64,000 nucleotides of DNA from Sphingomonas endolithica. Lineage in GTDB: Bacteria; Pseudomonadota; Alphaproteobacteria; Sphingomonadales; Sphingomonadaceae. The translations under genes and the position numbers were made by a program. This document shows positions 38,424 through 47,713 of the stretch, piece after piece (the stretch's first letter is position 1; the number at the start of each line of letters is the position of its first letter). Below the pieces are notes generated by a model that had not been told where the DNA came from, made no database searches, and saw nothing but the letters and a program-made list of their open reading frames with translations. The stretch lies in NCBI RefSeq assembly GCF_025231525.1, contig NZ_CP103057.1, positions 806,001-870,000 of the forward strand, in the 5' to 3' direction.

Positions 38424-39155
38424 TTACCAAGGGGTCGGCCCGTCCGCCTCTATGAATCCGCCCGACGGCGCGTCATCGCCCATCAGGGCGTAAGCCACCG
38501 GAACCCGCGCTCCTTCGGCGGCGCTGAGCGGCCCGGAATGGCCGTTAAGGTCGGTCGCGCAATAGCCCGGGCTGATCGAGTTCACCGCGATTGCCGTGCC
38601 GCGCAGTTCTTCCGCGAGCTGCACGGTGAGCATGTTCAACGCTGCCTTCGACGCATTGTAGCCGAGCAGCTGTGCGGCGTAATAAGGCGAGGACGTATCG
38701 CCGTTCATCGTCAGCGAGCCTAGCGCGCTGGACAGGTTGACGATACGTGCCGCAGGCGCTTGCTTGAGTAATGGCAGCATGTGCCGGGCAACGATCGCTG
38801 CGCCGATGAAGTTCGTCTCCATCACCCGCCGCAAGGCATCCGCAGTCGCAACGCTCGGCCGGCCGTCGCCGGAGTCGTTGATGCCGGCATTGTTGACCAG
38901 GATGTCGAGCCGACCATGATCCGCAGCGATCGTCGCAGCGGCGGCCGCGACACTGGCCTCGTCGCCCAGATCGATGTGCAGGAAGCTGGCCTGCATCCCT
39001 TCCGCCCACAGCTGGGCAGCAGCGGCCTCGCCACGCTGCCAGTCGCGGGCGCCGACCAGAATGTGCACGCCAGTCGCGCCGAGTTGGCGAGCGATCTCCA
39101 ACCCGATGCCCTTGTTAGCGCCCGTTACCAGCGCGATGCGCTTTGTGTCCGTCAT
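38424..39155 (-). CDS. SDR-family oxidoreductase
   Basis: A 243-residue classical short-chain dehydrogenase/reductase. It has TGANKGIGLEIARQLG for cofactor binding, NNAGIN, the Ser in NLSSALGSL and the catalytic YNASKAALNML pair (Tyr and Lys). The sequence resembles bacterial carbonyl-reductase-like members; the substrate is unknown. I choose ATG 39155 (MTDTKRIALV), which has GAAGGA upstream; ATG 39161 is the alternative. It is divergent from the TetR gene at 39205, which probably represses it. Confidence 0.92.
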   Translation of the reverse strand: MTDTKRIALVTGANKGIGLEIARQLGATGVHILVGARDWQRGEAAAAQLWAEGMQASFLHIDLGDEASVAAAAATIAADHGRLDILVNNAGINDSGDGRPSVATADALRRVMETNFIGAAIVARHMLPLLKQAPAARIVNLSSALGSLTMNGDTSSPYYAAQLLGYNASKAALNMLTVQLAEELRGTAIAVNSISPGYCATDLNGHSGPLSAAEGARVPVAYALMGDDAPSGGFIEADGPTPW

Positions 39156-39204
39156 TCTCATCCTTCGTAAAAGCTTGCCTGCTTCCTGTGCAAGGATATG
39201 AAGA

Positions 39205-39888
39205 ATGATTCAGTTTGGATATTCGCTTATGCCACGTCTCGCCGCGCGCCCGCTTTCGCCCCGGAAAACGCCCATCCAGTCACGCTCTGCCGCGACGCTG
39301 GAGGCGATCTTCGAAGCCACCATTCAGGTTCTGGTGGCTGAGGGATCGAAGGAACTGACCACCACGCGCGTGGCACACCGTGCCGGGGTCTCGGTCGGGA
39401 CGCTCTACCAATACTTCCCGAACAAGCAGGCATTGTTCTACGCCGTCAACCAACGCTATCTCGGGGCCGTCGCGTCGCGGGTGGAAGAGACCTGCCTGAG
39501 ACATCACGGCGCGCCGCTGGCCGAAATGGTCGACACGCTGATCGAGGCGTACTGGCAAGCCAAGTTCGAGCGGCCCGACGTGACCCGCGCGCTGTATCGC
39601 TCGGTGGCGGATCTCGACATGGCGCCGCTGATCGGCCCTTTCACTCGCCGCGTCGATGCCGCGACCGCGGCGATGCTGGCGACCGCCCCCGGTGCCACCT
39701 TCGCCGATGTCGGCCTGACCAGCCTGACGCTGCTCACCGCCGTCTTCGGAACGGTTAAAGGCGTGTTCGAACGCGAGCTCGCCCTGCCACTTGCCCGCGG
39801 TGTGCACGAGCAACTGACGCAGATGTGCCTCGCATATCTGGAAGGTGCAAAGACACCGACGGCGGCGGACATCCCGGAGCTCGTGTGA
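39205..39888 (+). CDS. TetR-family transcriptional regulator
   Basis: A 227-residue repressor. The HTH reads ATLEAIFEATIQVLVAEGSK then RVAHRAGVSVGTLYQYFPNK. The C-terminal ligand domain is all helical with a TetR_C-type end. AAGGA lies upstream of ATG 39205; ATG 39229 (MPRLAARPLSP) is another possible start. Only about 50 bp separate it from the divergent SDR gene, so an overlapping operator is likely. Confidence 0.9.
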   Translation: MIQFGYSLMPRLAARPLSPRKTPIQSRSAATLEAIFEATIQVLVAEGSKELTTTRVAHRAGVSVGTLYQYFPNKQALFYAVNQRYLGAVASRVEETCLRHHGAPLAEMVDTLIEAYWQAKFERPDVTRALYRSVADLDMAPLIGPFTRRVDAATAAMLATAPGATFADVGLTSLTLLTAVFGTVKGVFERELALPLARGVHEQLTQMCLAYLEGAKTPTAADIPELV

Positions 39889-39964
39889 TCGGCACAGGGA
39901 CTGGGAAGCGCTTCGAAGGTCCGTGTTGCGTCCGGACACAGCAGATTACGCGATCGAAACCGGC

Positions 39965-40222
39965 CTAAAGGCCCGCCAGATCGAGCGCGGAGGCGAGTTC
40001 GGCATCCATCGCTCCCGAATCTTTGGGCGTCAGGCGGTTCAACGCGGTTTGCAGCCGCTTCTGCGCCACCTGCAGCGCCTTGTGGCGCACCTCGCGCGTG
40101 GCATTGGTTCGCCACGATGCGCTCTCGCCCAACAAGGCCGACCATTTCGCCTCCTCTGCCGCCAGGATGGCAAGCGCGAGCCGTAGTCCATCCCGCTGGC
40201 CGCGCGCATAGTCGTCGTTCAT
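39965..40222 (-). CDS. Small hypothetical protein
   Basis: An 85-residue helical protein (RDGLRLALAILAAEEAKWSA; KALQVAQKRLQTALNRLTPK). I do not recognise it. It is probably cytoplasmic, as it has no membrane segment or signal. The ATG at 40222 lies 23 bp after the end of the small membrane protein gene upstream. Support is its plausible composition and the position in a gap otherwise without genes. Confidence 0.5.
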   Translation of the reverse strand: MNDDYARGQRDGLRLALAILAAEEAKWSALLGESASWRTNATREVRHKALQVAQKRLQTALNRLTPKDSGAMDAELASALDLAGL

Positions 40223-40244
40223 TGGCGCTGCTCCATTGCGTCGA

Positions 40245-40424
40245 TCATCGACCGCGGCCGATCGCGCGCAAGGCGTAAACGGTAAAGCCGCAAACGGCGA
40301 GAGCGATGGCGAGGCCGATTGCCCCACCCCATCTTGCCCCGTGCGGACCGGCGATCAACCCGCCGCAGGTCAGACCGACCAGCGGCAGAACGAGCAGCGC
40401 CAAACACCCAATCGCAACTATCAC
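40245..40424 (-). CDS. Small two-TM membrane protein
   Basis: A predicted 59-residue membrane protein starting at GTG 40424, just after GGAGATG. It has two hydrophobic segments (IVAIGCLALLVLPLVGLTCG and WGGAIGLAIALAVCGFTVYA) separated by a short polar loop. A longer in-frame form runs to 40493. An overlapping Arg-rich frame (40219-40437) in another register looks spurious. The gene is short and unrecognised, so confidence is moderate. Confidence 0.45.
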   Translation of the reverse strand: MIVAIGCLALLVLPLVGLTCGGLIAGPHGARWGGAIGLAIALAVCGFTVYALRAIGRGR

Positions 40425-40515
40425 CCATCTCCAGCATTCGTCTCGGTCAAATGCCCGCGTCTGTCGACAAACGCCGACCTGAGAGGGGCCCATAAAAGGC
40501 CCGGGGCAAGCGCCA

Positions 40516-41421
40516 TCAGCGCAGACGGGCCGCCAGGAAATCCACGAAGACCCGCACCCGCGTCGGCGTGCTGGCGCCGGCGACGAACACCGCGTGGATC
40601 AGCTCGACATCACCGGGATTGAACGCCTCCAGGATCGGAACCAGCCGGCCGTCCGCCAGCTCTGGCGCGACGCTGAACCTGCCCACCCGTGCGACGCCCA
40701 CGCCAGCGGCGGCGAGTTGACCGAGCGTCTCGCCGTTATTCGCCTCGATGTTGCCTTTCACCGACAATGCAAAGTCCTGTCCATCGCGGCGAAACGGCCA
40801 CACCGGCTCGACCCGGCGAAAGTTGAAGTTGAGGCAGTTGAAGCGGTGCAGGTCCTCTGGCGTTTGCGGCATACCGTTGACCGCGAGATAGTCGGGCGAT
40901 GCGACGATGATCCGACCGGTTTCGCCCAGCTTGCGGGCCGTAAGTGCGCTATCGGCCAGCCGCCCGAAGCGGATGGCGACATCCGCCTCCCCGCCCGCGA
41001 TATCGACCACTGCGTCGGTCAGCGCGAAATCGACCAGAATATGCGGATAAAGCGAAGCGAACTCACCCAATAGCGGGACGATGCAGAGACGGCCATGCGA
41101 CAGCGCGGCGCTGACCCGCAGCCGCCCGCGCGGCACGCCGCGATCGGCAATCTCCTGTTCCGCGTCGTCCAGATCGGCGAGAATACGGCGCGCGGCCTGC
41201 AGATAAAGCTGGCCCTCGGCGGTGAGCGACAGCGCGCGGGTGGAGCGCAGCAACAGGCGCACGCCAAGCCGCCCCTCGATCCGGTCTAACGCACGGCTCA
41301 CCGCCGAGGGGCTCATCTCGAGCATCCGCGCCGCGGCGGAGAAGCTGCCCTGCTCCACCACTGCCGCGAACAGCGCAAGCGCCCGCGCGCGATCGGCTCC
41401 ACCACTCGGCTTTGCGTCCAT
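40516..41421 (-). CDS. LysR-family transcriptional regulator
   Basis: A 301-residue regulator with HTH ALFAAVVEQGSFSAAARMLE and SPSAVSRALDRIEGRLGVRL. The effector domain includes RLRVSAALSHGRLCIVPLLG and the family-typical LNFNFRRVEPVW, which places it in the LysR subgroup regulating small oxidoreductases and exporters. It is divergent from the aldo/keto reductase-MFS operon at 41508, its probable target. The start codon ATG at 41421 is unambiguous. Confidence 0.91.
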   Translation of the reverse strand: MDAKPSGGADRARALALFAAVVEQGSFSAAARMLEMSPSAVSRALDRIEGRLGVRLLLRSTRALSLTAEGQLYLQAARRILADLDDAEQEIADRGVPRGRLRVSAALSHGRLCIVPLLGEFASLYPHILVDFALTDAVVDIAGGEADVAIRFGRLADSALTARKLGETGRIIVASPDYLAVNGMPQTPEDLHRFNCLNFNFRRVEPVWPFRRDGQDFALSVKGNIEANNGETLGQLAAAGVGVARVGRFSVAPELADGRLVPILEAFNPGDVELIHAVFVAGASTPTRVRVFVDFLAARLR

Positions 41422-41507
41422 GACATAGATCCTCTGCGGCGTGCCCGGCTAATCTACATCGGTTCTACCGTCCATCTATGCGCAAGAATAGCAAAGGACG
41501 ATCGACC

Positions 41508-42542
41508 ATGGATTATCGCCAACTTGGATCCTCAGGCCTGCGGGTGCCTGCACTCAGCTTCGGCACCGGCACCTTCGGCGGCCAGGGACCGTTGTTCAGC
41601 GCTTGGGGGCGAAGCGATGCAGCCGAAGCGCGGCGGCTGATCGATATCTGCCTCGATGCCGGGGTGACGCTGTTCGATACAGCAGATGTCTATTCCGGCG
41701 GCGCGTCCGAGAAGATCCTGGGCGAAGCGGTCCGGGGCCGACGCGACGCTGTGCTGATCTCGACCAAGACGGGGTTGCCGATGGGCGACGGCCCGCAAGA
41801 TTGGGGCACATCCCGTGCCCGGCTATTGCATTCGGTGGACGATGCGCTGGCGCGGCTCGGCACCGATTATATCGACCTGCTGCAACTCCACGCGCTGGAT
41901 TCGCATACCCCGCCCGAAGAGCTGATGGGCACGCTCGACCGGCTGATCGCCGCTGGCAAGGTTCGCTATGCCGGGGTGTCCAACTATCCGGGCTGGCAAC
42001 TGATGAAGGCGCAGGCGATCGCCGACCGCCATGGTTGGCCACGGCTCGTCGCGCACCAGGTGTATTACTCGCTGATCAGCCGTGCCTATGAGGCCGATCT
42101 GATGCCGCTCGGCGCCGATCAGGTCATCGGCGCGCTCGTCTGGAGTCCGCTCGGTTGGGGACGGCTGACCGGCAAGATCGGTCGCGATCGCCCGATCCCG
42201 TCCGGCAGCCGCCTGCACGACACCGAACAGTTTGCCCCGCCGGTCGAGGAAGAGTCACTCTACCGCGTGATCGACGCGCTCGAAGCGGTGGCAACTGAGA
42301 CGGGCAAGACCGTGCCACAAATCGCCATCAACTGGTTGTTGCGACGGCCGACCGTCTCCTCGGTCATCATCGGCGCACGCAACGAAGAGCAATTGCGCCA
42401 GAACCTCGGCGCCGTCGGCTGGTCGCTGACGGCAGAGCAGATCGCGGCGCTCGATGCCGCAAGCGCGGTATTGCCACCCTATCCGCATACCCCCTACCGC
42501 CAGCAGGAAGGCTTCGCCCGCCTCGATCCGGCGCTGGTTTGA
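41508..42542 (+). CDS. Aldo/keto reductase
   Basis: A 344-residue enzyme of the YajO/aryl-alcohol-dehydrogenase-like AKR group. The N-terminus is MDYRQLGSSGLRVPALSFGT. Catalytic Asp and Tyr lie in LFDTADVYSGGASEKILGEA, Lys in VLISTKTGLP and His in DLLQLHALDSHTP. The C-terminal NADPH loop reads SVIIGARNEEQLRQNL. ATG 41508 matches the conserved family start and has AAAGGACG upstream. It is followed after 13 bp by an MFS exporter, an arrangement often seen in xenobiotic or carbonyl-stress loci. Confidence 0.92.
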   Translation: MDYRQLGSSGLRVPALSFGTGTFGGQGPLFSAWGRSDAAEARRLIDICLDAGVTLFDTADVYSGGASEKILGEAVRGRRDAVLISTKTGLPMGDGPQDWGTSRARLLHSVDDALARLGTDYIDLLQLHALDSHTPPEELMGTLDRLIAAGKVRYAGVSNYPGWQLMKAQAIADRHGWPRLVAHQVYYSLISRAYEADLMPLGADQVIGALVWSPLGWGRLTGKIGRDRPIPSGSRLHDTEQFAPPVEEESLYRVIDALEAVATETGKTVPQIAINWLLRRPTVSSVIIGARNEEQLRQNLGAVGWSLTAEQIAALDAASAVLPPYPHTPYRQQEGFARLDPALV

Positions 42543-42555
42543 GGAGACGAAGGTC

Positions 42556-43716
42556 ATGAAGCTTAATCTGGGGCTGTTCGCCCTCTCCGTCGGCGCGTTC
42601 GGCATCGGCGTCACCGAATTCGCGCCGATGGGGCTGTTACCGGTGATCGCTACGGATCTCGGCGTGTCGATCCCTGCGGCAGGCCTGCTCATCAGCGCCT
42701 ATGCGCTCGGGGTGATGATGGGCGCGCCGCTGATGACGCTGACCACTGGCCGGGTGCCGCGGCGCTTGCTGCTGATCGGGCTCGCCGGCATCTTCACGAT
42801 CGGCAATCTGCTTGCCGCAGTTTCGCACAGCTATGCCATGCTGATGGCGGCCCGCATCCTCACCTCCTTCAACCATGGCGCCTTTTTCGGCGTGGGATCG
42901 ATCGTCGCTGCCAGCCTGGTGCCGCCGCAGCGCCGCGCCAGCGCGGTCGCCGCGATGTTCATGGGGCTGACGATCGCCAATGTCGTCGGCGTGCCGCTGG
43001 CGACCTGGGCTGGCGAGCATCTCGGCTGGCGCGTGTCGTTCTGGGGAATTGCCGGGCTCGGCGTGGTGACGATGATCGCGCTCCGGCTGACGCTGCCCCC
43101 GCTGCCGGCCCCCACCGATGGCAATGCGATGGCGGAGCTGCGCGTGCTGACGCGTGGCAAGGTGCTCGGCGCGCTGGCGCTCACCGTGCTGGGGTCGAGC
43201 GCGATGTTCACTGTCTTCACCTACATCACGCCGATCCTGCGCGAGACGACCCATGCCTCGCTCGGCTTCATCACCGCGATGCTGGTCCTTTATGGCCTTG
43301 GCCTGACCGCCGGCAACTGGATCGGCGGCAAGTTTGCCGATCGCTCGGTCGATCGCACCTTGATCGTGACGCTTGCATCGCTGTCGGCGATCCTGGTTGC
43401 CTTCGCATTGCTGATGGGTCACGCCGCGCCGACCGCGGTTTTGGTATTCCTATGGGGTGTGGCCAGCTTCGCCTTGGTGCCACCGCTCCAGGTCCGCGTC
43501 ATGACTGCTGCCGCAGACGCGCCGAACCTGGCGTCCGCCGTGAATATTGGCGCGTTCAACCTTGGCAACGCCATCGGCGCGGCATTGGGTGGCGCCGTCA
43601 TCGCCGACGGGCTGGGCTACCCGGCTGTCGCCTTCGCGGGAGCGGCGACGTCTGCGCTGGGGCTGGCCGCGATCGTCCTCGTCAGCCGACGCTCCGCGAC
43701 GCCGGTACCAGCATAG
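42556..43716 (+). CDS. MFS transporter, DHA1 family (AraJ-like)
   Basis: A 386-residue 12-TM carrier. TM1 and its motif (LFALSVGAFGIGVTEFAPMG) and the loop after TM2 (MGAPLMTLTTGRVPRRLLLI) match the AraJ/YdhP-like DHA1 group of drug or sugar efflux proteins. GAGGAGACGAAGG before the ATG at 42556 is a good ribosome binding site. It is the second gene of the aldo/keto reductase operon, under the divergent LysR gene. A strong hairpin follows at 43756. Confidence 0.9.
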   Translation: MKLNLGLFALSVGAFGIGVTEFAPMGLLPVIATDLGVSIPAAGLLISAYALGVMMGAPLMTLTTGRVPRRLLLIGLAGIFTIGNLLAAVSHSYAMLMAARILTSFNHGAFFGVGSIVAASLVPPQRRASAVAAMFMGLTIANVVGVPLATWAGEHLGWRVSFWGIAGLGVVTMIALRLTLPPLPAPTDGNAMAELRVLTRGKVLGALALTVLGSSAMFTVFTYITPILRETTHASLGFITAMLVLYGLGLTAGNWIGGKFADRSVDRTLIVTLASLSAILVAFALLMGHAAPTAVLVFLWGVASFALVPPLQVRVMTAAADAPNLASAVNIGAFNLGNAIGAALGGAVIADGLGYPAVAFAGAATSALGLAAIVLVSRRSATPVPA

Positions 43717-43755
43717 CCGACATGCTTCATGCGTTTGTGGGGAAGCGGTCTCCAT

Positions 43756-43786
43756 AGTCCGGGCGGGCAACAAGCCCGCCCGGACT
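43756..43786. terminator. Strong bidirectional hairpin
   Basis: A perfect 13-bp stem (AGTCCGGGCGGGC with its complement) encloses a 5-nt loop, located between the convergent MFS gene and molybdenum hydroxylase operon. There is no T-run on either side. Confidence 0.6.
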
Positions 43787-43869
43787 GAGCACCGCGCCTT
43801 CGCTGGCAGCACCCGGCGTCCGACAATCATTCAACCTTTTTTCCCGACTTGGTCTTGGATGCGATAGCT

Positions 43870-46182
43870 TTAGAGCAGCTTGTCGAGCGTGATCGGAAGG
43901 TCACGCACGCGCTTACCGGTCGCGTTGAACACCGCGTTCGCCACTGCAGCTCCCACGCCCGTAATGCCGATCTCGCCGATCCCGCGCGCGCCCAACGGCG
44001 AGCGTGGGTCAGGGATGCCGGTCCAGATCACGTCGATCTCCGGCACATCCATGTGCGAGGGAACATGATAATCGGCGAGCGTCGGGTTCATGATCCGGCC
44101 GGTGCGCTCGTCGAACAGCGTTTCTTCGGTCAGCGCGAGGCCGAGTCCCATGATCATGCCGCCACGGAACTGGCTCGCGGCGGTGCGCGGATTGAGGATC
44201 GTGCCGCAATCGAACGAACCGAGCAGCCGATCGACCCTGACCTCGCCGGTCACGTCGCTCACGCGCAGCTCACAGAAGATCGCCGCCGTGCTGTGCATCG
44301 CGAACTTGAGCACTTCGAGCGGCGCCGTTCCCGAGGCGGTAACGCTGACCTCGTCGCGGTTGGCGCGCGACAGGATCGAGGCGAAGGTCTCGTGCCGGCT
44401 CGGCTCCGCGGCGCTGGCGAGCCCCTCCTGCCCCAAGCGGATTTCGCCCGCCCGCAGCCCGGCGAGCGGGCTGTCGTTGCCGGCCAGGCGCAACAGCTCG
44501 GTCGGAAGCTTCTCCGCCGCCGCGAGGATTGCGCCGGCAATCGAGACGGTCTGGCCCGATCCGCCTGCCATCGGCGCGGCTGGCAGTGCCGAGTCGCCGA
44601 TCTCGATCGATACGGCGGCAAGCGGCAGGCCGAGCCGGTCGGCCACCTGCTGCGCCACCACGGTCGCGGTGCCCATTCCCATCTCCTGACCCGAGCAAGC
44701 GAGGCTGGCGGTGCCGTCGCGGCGAACCGTGAGGCGAACGGCAGCGCCAGGCATCCGCATGTAGGGAAAACTACCGCTGCCGCAGCCCATGCCGATCCGC
44801 CATTCACCGTCGCGCCGCCCGCCCGGCGTTTGCGAGCGGTGTTCCCAGCCGAAACGAGCGGCACCGTCGCGCCACGATCTGTCCGGCGCATGCTGCGAGA
44901 AGGGCGCACCGCTGATCGGGTGTTTGTCGGGCAGGTTGCGGAGGCGCAGCTCGATCGGATCGAGCGCCAGCGCGTGGGCCAGTTCGTCGACCGCGCTTTC
45001 GAGCGCGAAGGTGCCGACCGCCTCGCCGGGGGCGCGCATGAACGTGTTGGGCACCACGGCAAGATCGATGTGCCGCTGCAGAATCTCGAAACTCTTCGAG
45101 CGGTAGGCGGCGCGCGTGCCCAGCGTATAGGCCTCCGGCGACGCACTATAGGGCGGCATCACTGACCAGCCGTCGTGCAGCAACGCGGTGAAACGGCCGT
45201 CGGCGTCGGCGCCGATGGCGACGCGCTGCTCGGTCGGGCTGCGGCCGCCGATGATCCGGTAGACGCCTTCACGGGTGAGCTGGAGCCTTAGCGGCCGGCC
45301 GATCATCCGCGCGATGGCAACGGCGACGACCTGATGATCCCAGAACCCCTTCCCGCCGAACCCGCCCCCGACGAACGGCGAGAGGATGCGGACCTGCTCG
45401 CGCTTCAGCCCGAACAGCTTGGCCAAGGTCGCCGCCTCCGCCGCGATCATCTGCGTGGTGTCGTGGACGGTGAGGTCGTCGTCGGCCCAAGCGACCGTCA
45501 GCGCGTGCAGCTCGATCGCATTGTGGTTCTGCCACGGCGTGCGGTAGAGGTTATCGACCTTGTGCGGCCCGCGGGCCAGTTCGCGCTCGGCGCGCCCGAG
45601 CGACACATGGTTGCGCTCGATCAGCAGCGACGGGATCACGCGCGCGTCCGCCTTGGCGTCCTCGAAGCGCGTCTCGGCCGGCGCCGCGTCATAGTCGATC
45701 GCGATCAGCGACGCGGCATGATCGGCCTGCTCCTGCGTCTCCGCGACCACCGCTGCGACGATCTGACCGTTATAATGCACCTGATCGTCCTGCAGGATCG
45801 GCAGGTTGCTGTTACCGATGGCGGTCAGGTCCGACATCGAGATCAGCGCCGGGCTGGCGATCCGCGGCATGTTGCGATGCGTGACGACAAGCAGAACGCC
45901 CGGTGCCGCTTCCGCCGCCGCCGTATCGAGATGCCTGATCCGGCCCCGCGTGATCGTGGCGTGCACCAGTGCGGTATAACAGAGGTCGTCCATCGCGACT
46001 TCGGCCGAGAAGCGCGCCAGCCCCTGTACCTTGATCTCGCCATCGACGCGCGGCGCCTGCCGCCCGATCTCGCCGCGCCGCCCGATCAGCGGGTCCGGGG
46101 TGCCACCGGGCAGCCACTGCGCCGGCACCCAGCTGAGCGCGCCGCGCACCGAGCCGACGAGGATGTTCTGGACCCGGCTCAT
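43870..46182 (-). CDS. Molybdenum hydroxylase large subunit, PaoC/xanthine dehydrogenase type
   Basis: A 770-residue molybdopterin-cytosine-dinucleotide subunit that carries the active site. Cofactor-binding stretches are visible: GGGFGGKGFWDHQVVAVAIA, MRAPGEAVGTFALESAVDEL and a C-terminal GARGIGEIGITGVGAAV, in which Glu is the expected general base. There is no Tat signal, so it is cytoplasmic or exported with a partner. The start is set at ATG 46182 (MSRVQNILVGS), overlapping the FAD subunit stop (ATGA). The family oxidises aldehydes or N-heterocycles; the substrate is not deducible. Confidence 0.93.
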   Translation of the reverse strand: MSRVQNILVGSVRGALSWVPAQWLPGGTPDPLIGRRGEIGRQAPRVDGEIKVQGLARFSAEVAMDDLCYTALVHATITRGRIRHLDTAAAEAAPGVLLVVTHRNMPRIASPALISMSDLTAIGNSNLPILQDDQVHYNGQIVAAVVAETQEQADHAASLIAIDYDAAPAETRFEDAKADARVIPSLLIERNHVSLGRAERELARGPHKVDNLYRTPWQNHNAIELHALTVAWADDDLTVHDTTQMIAAEAATLAKLFGLKREQVRILSPFVGGGFGGKGFWDHQVVAVAIARMIGRPLRLQLTREGVYRIIGGRSPTEQRVAIGADADGRFTALLHDGWSVMPPYSASPEAYTLGTRAAYRSKSFEILQRHIDLAVVPNTFMRAPGEAVGTFALESAVDELAHALALDPIELRLRNLPDKHPISGAPFSQHAPDRSWRDGAARFGWEHRSQTPGGRRDGEWRIGMGCGSGSFPYMRMPGAAVRLTVRRDGTASLACSGQEMGMGTATVVAQQVADRLGLPLAAVSIEIGDSALPAAPMAGGSGQTVSIAGAILAAAEKLPTELLRLAGNDSPLAGLRAGEIRLGQEGLASAAEPSRHETFASILSRANRDEVSVTASGTAPLEVLKFAMHSTAAIFCELRVSDVTGEVRVDRLLGSFDCGTILNPRTAASQFRGGMIMGLGLALTEETLFDERTGRIMNPTLADYHVPSHMDVPEIDVIWTGIPDPRSPLGARGIGEIGITGVGAAVANAVFNATGKRVRDLPITLDKLL

Positions 46183-47165
46183 GCGCGCTCTCCGCTCAGT
46201 TCGGTCAGCACCGCCGCCAGCGTTCGCGTCGCCAACGGTACCTTGAAGGCATTGCTCGGCAGCGGTGCCGCGTCGGCGAACTCTGCCTCGGCCGCACGCG
46301 CGAACGCCTCGGCGTTCGCCGGGCCGCCGCGCAGCACCGCTTCCGCCCGCAAGGCCCGCCACGGCTTGGCGGCAACGCCGCCGAGCGCGATGCGCACGTT
46401 GACGATCCGATCGCCCTCCAGCGCCAGCCCGGCCGCGACCGATACGAGGGCAAAGGCGTAACTCGCCCGGTCGCGCACCTTGCGGTACGTAGAGCGCGCC
46501 GCAACGTCCGAGAGCGGCAATTCTATGGCAACGATCACCTCGCCCGGCGCCAGGATCGTCTCGATGTCAGGGCGATCGCCCGGCAGTTGATGGAAATCGA
46601 GCAATGGCAGAATGCGCACACCAGCGGCGCTCGCCAGATGAAGCCGCGCATCCAGCGCCGCCAGCGCAACCGCCATATCCGAGGGATGGGTCGCGATGCA
46701 CGATGGCGATGCGCCCAGGATCGCATGGTAGCGGGTGAACCCGCCTTGCGCGTCGCAGCCGCTGCCGGGGACGCGCTTGTTGCACTTCGATCCGGCCGCA
46801 TCGGCGAAATACAGGCATCGCGTCCGCTGGAGCAGGTTGCCACCGACCGTCGCCATGTTGCGGATCTGCGCCGAGGCGCCGCCGAGTATTGCTCGCGCCA
46901 GCATCGGATAGCGTGTGCGTACCAACGGGTGCGCAGCGACGGCGGCGTTGCGTGCCGCAGCACCAATGACAAGGCTGCCGTCGGCCGCTTCCTCGATCAG
47001 CGACGACAGGCCGGACACATCCACCAGCACCGCCGGCTGTTCGACGCCCTTGCGCATCAGGTCGACCAGGTTGGTCCCGCCGCCAAGCAGCCGATGGCCA
47101 TCCAGTGCGCCGAGCCGGACCGCATCTGCCGCGCTGCCGACGCGGTGATAGGAGACCGGCGTCAT
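46179..47165 (-). CDS. Molybdenum hydroxylase FAD subunit, PaoB type with extra Fe-S site
   Basis: A 328-residue FAD-binding subunit that relays electrons from the molybdenum centre. The FAD motifs are LLGGGTNLVDLMRKGVE and ATVGGNLLQRTRCLYF. The segment after them contains several Cys (RCLYFADAAGSKCNKRVPGS, then GCDAQ and SCIATHPSDMAVAL), the pattern of PaoB/YagS proteins that bind an additional [4Fe-4S] cluster. It overlaps its neighbours by 4 bp on each side (ATGA), so the three subunits are translated together. Confidence 0.92.
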   Translation of the reverse strand: MTPVSYHRVGSAADAVRLGALDGHRLLGGGTNLVDLMRKGVEQPAVLVDVSGLSSLIEEAADGSLVIGAAARNAAVAAHPLVRTRYPMLARAILGGASAQIRNMATVGGNLLQRTRCLYFADAAGSKCNKRVPGSGCDAQGGFTRYHAILGASPSCIATHPSDMAVALAALDARLHLASAAGVRILPLLDFHQLPGDRPDIETILAPGEVIVAIELPLSDVAARSTYRKVRDRASYAFALVSVAAGLALEGDRIVNVRIALGGVAAKPWRALRAEAVLRGGPANAEAFARAAEAEFADAAPLPSNAFKVPLATRTLAAVLTELSGERA

Positions 47166-47662
47166 GCCGCACGCTCCGCAGCGACGGCCATGATCGCGTC
47201 GACGATACCGTTATGCGCACCACATCGACACAGATTGCCGCTCATCCGCTCGCGCACCTCGTCGCGCGACAAGGTGACCGGTCCCGACAGATCGCGCGTG
47301 ATGTAGCTCGGCACGCCTGCCTCGATCTCGTCCAGCATCGCCGATGCCGCACAGATCTGGCCCGGTGTGCAATAGCCGCATTGCAGGCCGTCATGCTCCA
47401 GAAACGCCACCTGAAGCGGGCTCAGTGCGTCGGCGCCGAGCCCCTCGATCGTGGTCACTGCGCGGCCGTCGACCTGTGCGGCGAGCGTCAGGCAAGATAG
47501 GACCCGCTCCCCGTCGAGCAAAACGGTGCACGCGCCGCACGCGCCCTGATTGCAGCCGACCTTGGTGCCCGTCAGGTGCAGCCGGTCGCGAAGCAGGTCG
47601 AGGAGCGACACGCGCGCGTCATCCGGCGGTGCGACGTCGGTTCCGTTGATCCTGATTGCCAT
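47162..47662 (-). CDS. Molybdenum hydroxylase 2Fe-2S subunit, PaoA type
   Basis: A 166-residue protein with two [2Fe-2S] clusters. The N-terminal plant-ferredoxin type site is GCNQGACGACTVLLDGERVL with the later Cys in LSCLTLA. The C-terminal helical site is QCGYCTPGQICAA and GNLCRCGAH. It passes electrons to the acceptor. The start ATG 47662 (MAIRINGTDV) has GGGAGCGG upstream. No Tat leader is present, unlike E. coli PaoA, so the enzyme is probably cytoplasmic. It lies 51 bp downstream of the MarR gene. Confidence 0.93.
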   Translation of the reverse strand: MAIRINGTDVAPPDDARVSLLDLLRDRLHLTGTKVGCNQGACGACTVLLDGERVLSCLTLAAQVDGRAVTTIEGLGADALSPLQVAFLEHDGLQCGYCTPGQICAASAMLDEIEAGVPSYITRDLSGPVTLSRDEVRERMSGNLCRCGAHNGIVDAIMAVAAERAA

Positions 47663-47713
47663 AATCCGCTCCCGACACTGCATGCGAGCATATTACAACG
47701 AACTTCGTACTAT

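Noticed and set aside
40219..40437. 72-codon minus-strand frame ending at an ATGA-like junction with the small gene at 39965
   Set aside because: It is extremely Arg-rich and overlaps a more plausible hydrophobic frame in another register. The junction is probably coincidence.
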